A stretch of DNA of 8,580 bases from an uncultured Collinsella sp. Its GTDB lineage: Bacteria; Actinomycetota; Coriobacteriia; Coriobacteriales; Coriobacteriaceae. A model generated the notes under the pieces. That model did not search any database and had not been told where the DNA came from. It was given only the letters and a program-made list of their open reading frames with translations. Position 1 is the first letter of the stretch. Each line of letters begins with the position of its first letter. This document shows, one piece after another, positions 5,098-8,580 of the stretch. Location: contig CABSNM010000042.1 of the NCBI GenBank assembly GCA_902479065.1, positions 1-8,580 on the forward strand, given 5' to 3'. Both the position numbers and the translations under genes were made by a program.

Positions 5098-6018
5098 TTA
5101 ACGTATCACAGAGCGGCTCAGCATGACGATCTGATGCCTGTATCCACGAAGGGCTTGTCCGAGCGTTAAGATATTCTGGGGCAGGCAAATACCGTTCATG
5201 GAGTCCCCGATATGTTGGAGGTCAGCGCCGGCTGCTTTTGCTGCAAGGCCTATTTTCTTAATGGTCTCGCTGTCGCAGGAGTCTTGACTCGTCCCGTTCG
5301 CCGCCATGACGAGAACCTTCTCTTCAATTGACTTGCCTACGTTGTGGGATCGTACAAAGTCTACGATGGCGCGCAGGTCTGCTTCTTGGAAGCAAGGGAC
5401 GGTGTAGGGGGCTGGCACGAGAAGGATATCGACGCCGAGGTCAACAAACTTGCGCGCAATTTCGAGCGTCATGACAGGTTCTGCAACGCCCGCTCCATGC
5501 ATTTTTCCGGCTATGACCAGGCCATTGAAATGCTCTTTGGAGAGTTTAATCGAATGGGCGATTGCATCGTTGGAGACGCCGGTTCCAGGGTTGCCCGTCA
5601 GGCAGATAAAATCAAATCCGAGTTCGTTAGCCTTTTCTAAGGTCTTGGGAGAGACGCGACGACCCATGGGGATTTCCGTTCGGGATTCAGACATCTCTGC
5701 CTCGTTATCAACTGGCTCCAGATTGACGCCAATGGGCCTTCCGCATGCTCGCTTCACCCAAGTGACCGGGTTTTCATTGAGATCATCTGGAATACCGGCA
5801 ATAACTGGATCGAACACATCGAGCGCGTTAAACAGAAGCAGGTCGGCACCTGCGGCACGTTCGATTTCTGCATTAGTAACGCCGCCGAGAAATTGGGAAG
5901 AGGGTACGTTTTCCGCCATGATGGTACGTCCCTCGGAAGCCAGAATTGCCTGTTTTAGATCCATGGGTGACGTGGCGGCAAAATCGGATGCGGACATGTT
6001 CAGTAATCGTTTGGGCAT
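5098..6018 (-). CDS. Uncharacterised TIM-barrel-like protein of PTS loci (DUF7916-type)
   Basis: This is a 306-residue soluble protein without signal peptide or membrane segment. The sequence alternates strands and helices as in a (beta/alpha)8 barrel. The most distinctive segments are ASEGRTIMAENV (27-38), GVTNAEIERAAGADLLLFNALDVFDP (46-71), RPIGVNLEPVD (94-104), FDFICLTGNPGTGVSN (135-150), LVIAGKMHGAGV (167-178), VDILLVPAP (196-204) and the C-terminal AGADLQHIGD (263-272). From memory it matches a family labelled PEP-phosphonomutase-like or DUF7916 that sits beside lactose/cellobiose-type PTS genes; no biochemical role is established to my knowledge. The Gly-rich loops and the GKMHGAG motif could bind a phosphate. 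The start ATG at 6018 has AAGGAAG upstream. It is the first gene of a unit with the GntR gene and is divergent from the EIICB gene, so it probably acts on, or senses, the imported sugar phosphate. A lyase, epimerase or aldolase activity is possible but not shown. Confidence 0.82.
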   Translation of the reverse strand: MPKRLLNMSASDFAATSPMDLKQAILASEGRTIMAENVPSSQFLGGVTNAEIERAAGADLLLFNALDVFDPVIAGIPDDLNENPVTWVKRACGRPIGVNLEPVDNEAEMSESRTEIPMGRRVSPKTLEKANELGFDFICLTGNPGTGVSNDAIAHSIKLSKEHFNGLVIAGKMHGAGVAEPVMTLEIARKFVDLGVDILLVPAPYTVPCFQEADLRAIVDFVRSHNVGKSIEEKVLVMAANGTSQDSCDSETIKKIGLAAKAAGADLQHIGDSMNGICLPQNILTLGQALRGYRHQIVMLSRSVIR

Positions 6019-6064
6019 TGTTACTTCCTTTGACTAGAACGACAGGCTTGTGACATTGTCTCTA

Positions 6065-6082
6065 ATATTGTTACAACAATAT
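6065..6082. promoter_or_regulatory. Perfect 8+8 palindrome, candidate operator of the TIM-barrel/GntR unit
   Basis: ATATTGTT (6065-6072) and AACAATAT (6075-6082) are perfect inverted half-sites with a 2-nt centre. The site lies just downstream of the predicted minus-strand -10 (6092-6097), where a bound repressor would block transcription. The GntR-family protein encoded in the same unit is the natural candidate ligand. Confidence 0.5.
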
Positions 6083-6091
6083 ATTCAATAT

Positions 6092-6120
6092 GTTATATCC
6101 AATCGGTGAACGTTTGCAAA
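6092..6120 (-). promoter_or_regulatory. Promoter of the TIM-barrel/GntR unit
   Basis: On the minus strand TTTGCA (6120-6115) and TATAAC (6097-6092) are 17 nt apart, with 4 of 6 and 5 of 6 consensus matches. A perfect 10-bp palindrome, GTTTGCAAAC (6112-6121), covers the -35 and could be a second protein-binding site. Confidence 0.5.
6103..6112. repeat. Left copy of a 10-bp inverted site pair
   Basis: TCGGTGAACG is the reverse complement of 6182-6191. It lies inside the spacer of the minus-strand promoter, a repressing position. Confidence 0.45.
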
Positions 6121-6181
6121 CTTATTGTACTGCTCGGAAAAAATAGCCCCTAGCTGGGAAAACCTTAAATTAATCAACTAC

Positions 6182-6191
6182 CGTTCACCGA
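6182..6191. repeat. Right copy of the 10-bp inverted site pair
   Basis: CGTTCACCGA is the reverse complement of 6103-6112, 79 bp away centre to centre. It lies 16 bp upstream of the plus-strand -35, a position usual for an activator. Confidence 0.45.
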
Positions 6192-6207
6192 ATAAGTATT
6201 TGAATTC

Positions 6208-6236
6208 TTGACATATCGACAAAGCGGAAAAAGAAT
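6208..6236 (+). promoter_or_regulatory. Promoter of the EIICB gene
   Basis: A perfect -35 TTGACA (6208-6213) is followed after 17 nt by AAGAAT (6231-6236), 4 of 6 matches to TATAAT. Transcription would start near 6243, leaving a leader of about 130 nt that contains the palindrome at 6283-6306. A weaker alternative is TTGGTT at 6237 with TGATAT at 6260. Confidence 0.55.
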
Positions 6237-6282
6237 TGGTTATGACAAATCGCGCAAATGATATTACATTTCGCACAAGAAC

Positions 6283-6306
6283 GTATTCACTTACATAAGT
6301 GGATAC
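6283..6306. promoter_or_regulatory. 24-bp near-perfect palindrome in the EIICB leader
   Basis: Half-sites GTATTCACTTA (6283-6293) and TAAGTGGATAC (6296-6306) match at 10 of 11 positions around a CA centre. It lies downstream of the predicted promoter and about 70 nt before the start codon. A compact palindrome of this length is typical of a dimeric repressor operator; an RNA hairpin is the alternative. Confidence 0.55.
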
Positions 6307-6374
6307 AAACGGGGACGACGACGGTTGAGTCCGGATAAATCGTTGTGTGCCCGGGAATCATGAAAGGATGTGTT

Positions 6375-8069
6375 ATGGACGCTATCGTCAAATTCCTTGA
6401 AAAACACCAGCCCCTCTTCGACAAAATCTCGAGGAACATTTATCTGGTGGCGATTAAGGATGGCTTTCTCTCGAATATGCCAATTGTGCTGTTCTCGAGC
6501 CTGTTCCTTCTTCTTTCGACGCTCCCTGCCTATGTAGGCATCACGCTTCCGTCTGAGGTGCTGGATTTCTTCAATAAAATCTATGCATATACCATGGGAC
6601 TTCTTGGCATTATGGTGGCCGGCACCACGGCGAGCTCACTTGCCATGTCGATGAACCGTCGCATGCCTTCGGGTAAGTCTCTCAACCCCACCTCGTGCAT
6701 GGTTTGTGCCATGTGCGGCATGCTCTTGCTATCGGTGACGAACGATGTTGTCTCGATTGGCGGAGCAGATACATCTGTTTTTGAAACCGGCTATATGGGA
6801 ACCAAGGGTTTTCTCGCTGCGTTCGTAGCCGCATTCTTGACCGTTAATATCTATAAGGTGTGCATTAGCCATAATGTGACGATCAAGCTTCCCAAAGAGG
6901 TCCCTGGCTCTATTGCGCAGAGTTTTCGCGATATCTTTGCATTTGGGTTTTCGATCCTTGCGTGCGCTTTTATCGATCTTGCGAGCCGCAAGCTGCTTGC
7001 TGTGCCGTTCGCCAATTTGGTATCCGCTCTCATCTCGCCGCTGTTCTCCGCGGTCGATACCTATCCTGGCATGGCGCTTATCGAAGGCGCGGTCGCGCTT
7101 TTCCAATTTATGGGTATCCACGGTGCTTCGGTTGTCATGAGTCCGATCAATGCTGCGCTCTACGGCAATACCGTTACCAATCTTGAGGTTTTCCAAGCAG
7201 GTGGACACCCGTCAATTGCTCTCACGCAGGACTTTACAAGCTTCATCGGCGGTCTGGGCGGTTCTGGCTGCACGTTCATCGTTCCTATTATCCTGATCAT
7301 GTTTATGCGCTCCAAGCAGCTTAAAGCCATGGGCAAGGCATCGATTATCCCGGTGATTTTTGGAGTTAACGAGCCCGTTATCTTCGGTATGCCGATTGTT
7401 CTCAATCCCTATATGTTCGTGCCCTTCCTAGTGGCTCCTATGGTCAACGCCATTATCGGTAAATTTTTCATTGACGTCATTGGAATGAACGCCCCCATGT
7501 ATACCATGCCGTGGGCGCTTCCCGGCCCAATTGGTGCGTTCCTCACCACGGGTCTCGATCTGCGTTCTCTCGTATTGATGGCAGTGCTGTTGGTCGTTGA
7601 CTTTGTGATTTACTATCCGTTCTGCAAGGCGTATGACCATCAGCTTTGTTTGGAAGAGTCTGCAAAGGAGACTGCAGGAAACTCGGATGCAGATGCTATT
7701 GCCGAACAGGAAAATGTCGCAAAAGCTCTCGAGGCGGTAAAGGACAAGGCGGAGCAGATCCGCGTGCTTGTGCTTTGCCAGGGTGCCGGCACTTCGACTC
7801 TCTTGGCAAATGCTCTTCGCGAAGGTGCCGCTGCTAAGGGTATCGATCTGGTTTCTCAGTCCGGTGCGTACGGAAGCCACTATGAGACGATGGATCAGTA
7901 CAACGTGATTGTTCTGGCGCCCCAGGCACGCATGTACTATGACGCTATGAAGGCCGATACCGATCGCCTTGGAATTAAACTGCTCACCACAAGGGGCAAG
8001 GAGTATATCGACCTTACCAACGATCCCGAAGGTGCAATTGACTGGATCGTTCAGGAGCTGGCTAAATAG
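6375..8069 (+). CDS. lacE: PTS lactose/cellobiose-family permease, fused EIICB
   Basis: This membrane protein of the phosphotransferase system imports a sugar and phosphorylates it. The 564-residue product has the EIIC-EIIB order and length of lactose-type LacE. EIIC (about 1-425) has roughly ten hydrophobic segments, MGIHG with His249, and the FGVNEPVIFGMP signature with Glu333. These two match residues important for sugar binding and phosphorylation in the chitobiose transporter ChbC (His250, Glu334). A polar linker rich in Glu, Ala and Lys (about 426-460) leads to EIIB (about 461-564), which opens IRVLVLCQGAGTSTLLANAL with the phosphorylated Cys468. The ATG at 6375 has AAAGGA 6 nt upstream; a GTG at 6345 would add ten residues without support. 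It ends at its own terminator. No EIIA or 6-phospho-glycosidase gene lies in the window, so it depends on components elsewhere. Domain fusion favours lactose, but cellobiose, gentiobiose or chitobiose remain possible; the symbol reflects family, not tested substrate. Confidence 0.92.
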   Translation: MDAIVKFLEKHQPLFDKISRNIYLVAIKDGFLSNMPIVLFSSLFLLLSTLPAYVGITLPSEVLDFFNKIYAYTMGLLGIMVAGTTASSLAMSMNRRMPSGKSLNPTSCMVCAMCGMLLLSVTNDVVSIGGADTSVFETGYMGTKGFLAAFVAAFLTVNIYKVCISHNVTIKLPKEVPGSIAQSFRDIFAFGFSILACAFIDLASRKLLAVPFANLVSALISPLFSAVDTYPGMALIEGAVALFQFMGIHGASVVMSPINAALYGNTVTNLEVFQAGGHPSIALTQDFTSFIGGLGGSGCTFIVPIILIMFMRSKQLKAMGKASIIPVIFGVNEPVIFGMPIVLNPYMFVPFLVAPMVNAIIGKFFIDVIGMNAPMYTMPWALPGPIGAFLTTGLDLRSLVLMAVLLVVDFVIYYPFCKAYDHQLCLEESAKETAGNSDADAIAEQENVAKALEAVKDKAEQIRVLVLCQGAGTSTLLANALREGAAAKGIDLVSQSGAYGSHYETMDQYNVIVLAPQARMYYDAMKADTDRLGIKLLTTRGKEYIDLTNDPEGAIDWIVQELAK

Positions 8070-8104
8070 TGGATGCACTCCGTCGTTGATTCGTCGGTGT
8101 ATAG

Positions 8105-8146
8105 TACGGCCCCGCAGCTTATTGAGCTGCGGGGCCGTATTTCGTT
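8105..8146 (+). terminator. Rho-independent terminator of the EIICB gene
   Basis: TACGGCCCCGCAGCT (8105-8119) and AGCTGCGGGGCCGTA (8125-8139) form a perfect 15-bp stem with a TATTG loop, followed by TTTCGTT. It starts 35 nt after the stop codon. Confidence 0.92.
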
Positions 8147-8230
8147 GAGTATCTAATTGAGACAATGAGCGCAACCGTCGTGAGATCGCATTGGCGCTCT
8201 CCGAGTCACCGACAAACTGTCTTCCATCTA

Positions 8231-8540
8231 TGTGACCAATTCGCTTTCGGCCTTTAGCCTGCTCGAGGCGCGCGAGGATTGCGAGCTGTGCCTGGTGGGC
8301 GGCATGTACCGTCGCCGCACCGCCGCCTTTGTGGGCCCCATGGCCGAGGATACCCTGCGTGCGCTGGGCATTGACGCGGCGTTTATCGGTGCCAACGGCA
8401 TCTTGGACGGTGACGTATCTACGTCCAATATGGACGAGGGCCGCATCCAGCAGCTCGCCTTTAGCAAGGCCGATACGCGCTACCTCATCGCCGACTCCAG
8501 CAAGATCGGCGGGCGATACTTCTGCCCCATTACAGTCTGA
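8231..8540 (+). pseudogene. Fragment of a second DeoR-family regulator gene, truncated at both ends
   Basis: Positions 8231-8510 align without gaps to 3637-3916 in the DeoR gene, with about 21 differences in 280 bp by hand count (about 92% identity), mostly at third codon positions. The encoded segment corresponds to residues 123-216 of the intact protein (VTNSLSAFSLLEARE, LVGGMYRRRTAAFVGPMAED, FIGANGILDGDVSTSNMDEGR, YLIADSSKIG). The helix-turn-helix and the last 38 residues are missing. After 8510 the similarity stops abruptly and the frame closes with unrelated codons at 8540. Upstream it stays open to a stop at 8181, but those residues do not resemble the regulator. The mostly silent differences suggest it diverged while still functional, as a paralogue or a copy from another strain, before truncation. 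Confidence 0.85.
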
Positions 8541-8545
8541 AATAG

Positions 8546-8567
8546 GCCATCGATAAATTTCGATGGC
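8546..8567. repeat. Short inverted repeat at the right edge
   Basis: GCCATCG (8546-8552) pairs with CGATGGC (8561-8567) around ATAAATTT. It lies in the unidentified sequence that replaced the 3' end of the DeoR-like fragment. It could be an element end or a weak hairpin; the window ends 13 nt later. Confidence 0.35.
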
Positions 8568-8580
8568 GAGCATTCGGCGC

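Noticed and set aside
5089..5099. Palindrome AAGGTAACCTT at the TIM-barrel gene stop
   Set aside because: It is short, overlaps the stop codon and is not near a promoter, so it is more likely chance than an operator.
7428..8573. Minus-strand frame of 381 codons
   Set aside because: It is antisense to the EIICB gene, crosses its terminator and runs into the antisense of the DeoR fragment.

Overview
The window most likely comes from a gut actinobacterium of the Coriobacteriia, probably Collinsella or a close relative. This is inferred from the GC-rich codon use of the core genes, a GTG start with a good Shine-Dalgarno in the DeoR gene, sugar-PTS gene content and the style of the intergenic repeats. 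No rRNA or housekeeping marker is present to prove it. Base composition is patchy: by hand count 3421-3480 (DeoR gene) is about 70% GC and 4321-4380 (GntR gene) about 42%, so the window looks like a mosaic of resident and acquired DNA.

Left part (1-1340): an AT-richer island with a secreted protein of unknown function (330-833, DUF5626-like pattern), a coupled 50-residue single-pass membrane peptide (840-992) and a strong terminator. A 15-bp perfect inverted repeat (88-102 / 1271-1285) encloses this cassette. Structured, REP-like non-coding DNA follows at 1123-1334. Next comes the C-terminal remnant of an IS110-family transposase (1589-1942, minus), broken off against the terminator of galM.

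Middle part (1951-4033): galM (aldose 1-epimerase, minus) is divergent from a DeoR-family sugar regulator (plus). Their shared intergenic region holds an extended -10 promoter and a helically phased direct repeat that could be the operator. Between the DeoR gene and the convergent GntR gene lie two tandem inverted repeats of one repeat family (4153-4209, 4231-4293).

Right part (4306-8146): a minus-strand pair, a TIM-barrel-like protein of unknown function followed by a GntR/HutC-type regulator, is divergent from a fused lactose-type PTS EIICB gene (6375-8069), which ends at a near-perfect terminator. The 356-bp divergent region carries a promoter on each strand and several palindromes. The simplest reading is a sugar-uptake locus: EIICB imports and phosphorylates a disaccharide, GntR senses a sugar phosphate, and the TIM-barrel protein has an unknown catabolic or regulatory role. 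EIIA, a phospho-glycosidase and HPr are not in the window.

Right edge (8231-8540): a roughly 280-bp fragment about 92% identical to the middle of the DeoR gene lies in direct orientation, 4,594 bp away. It is truncated at both ends, so the GntR/TIM-barrel/PTS module is bracketed by direct repeats.
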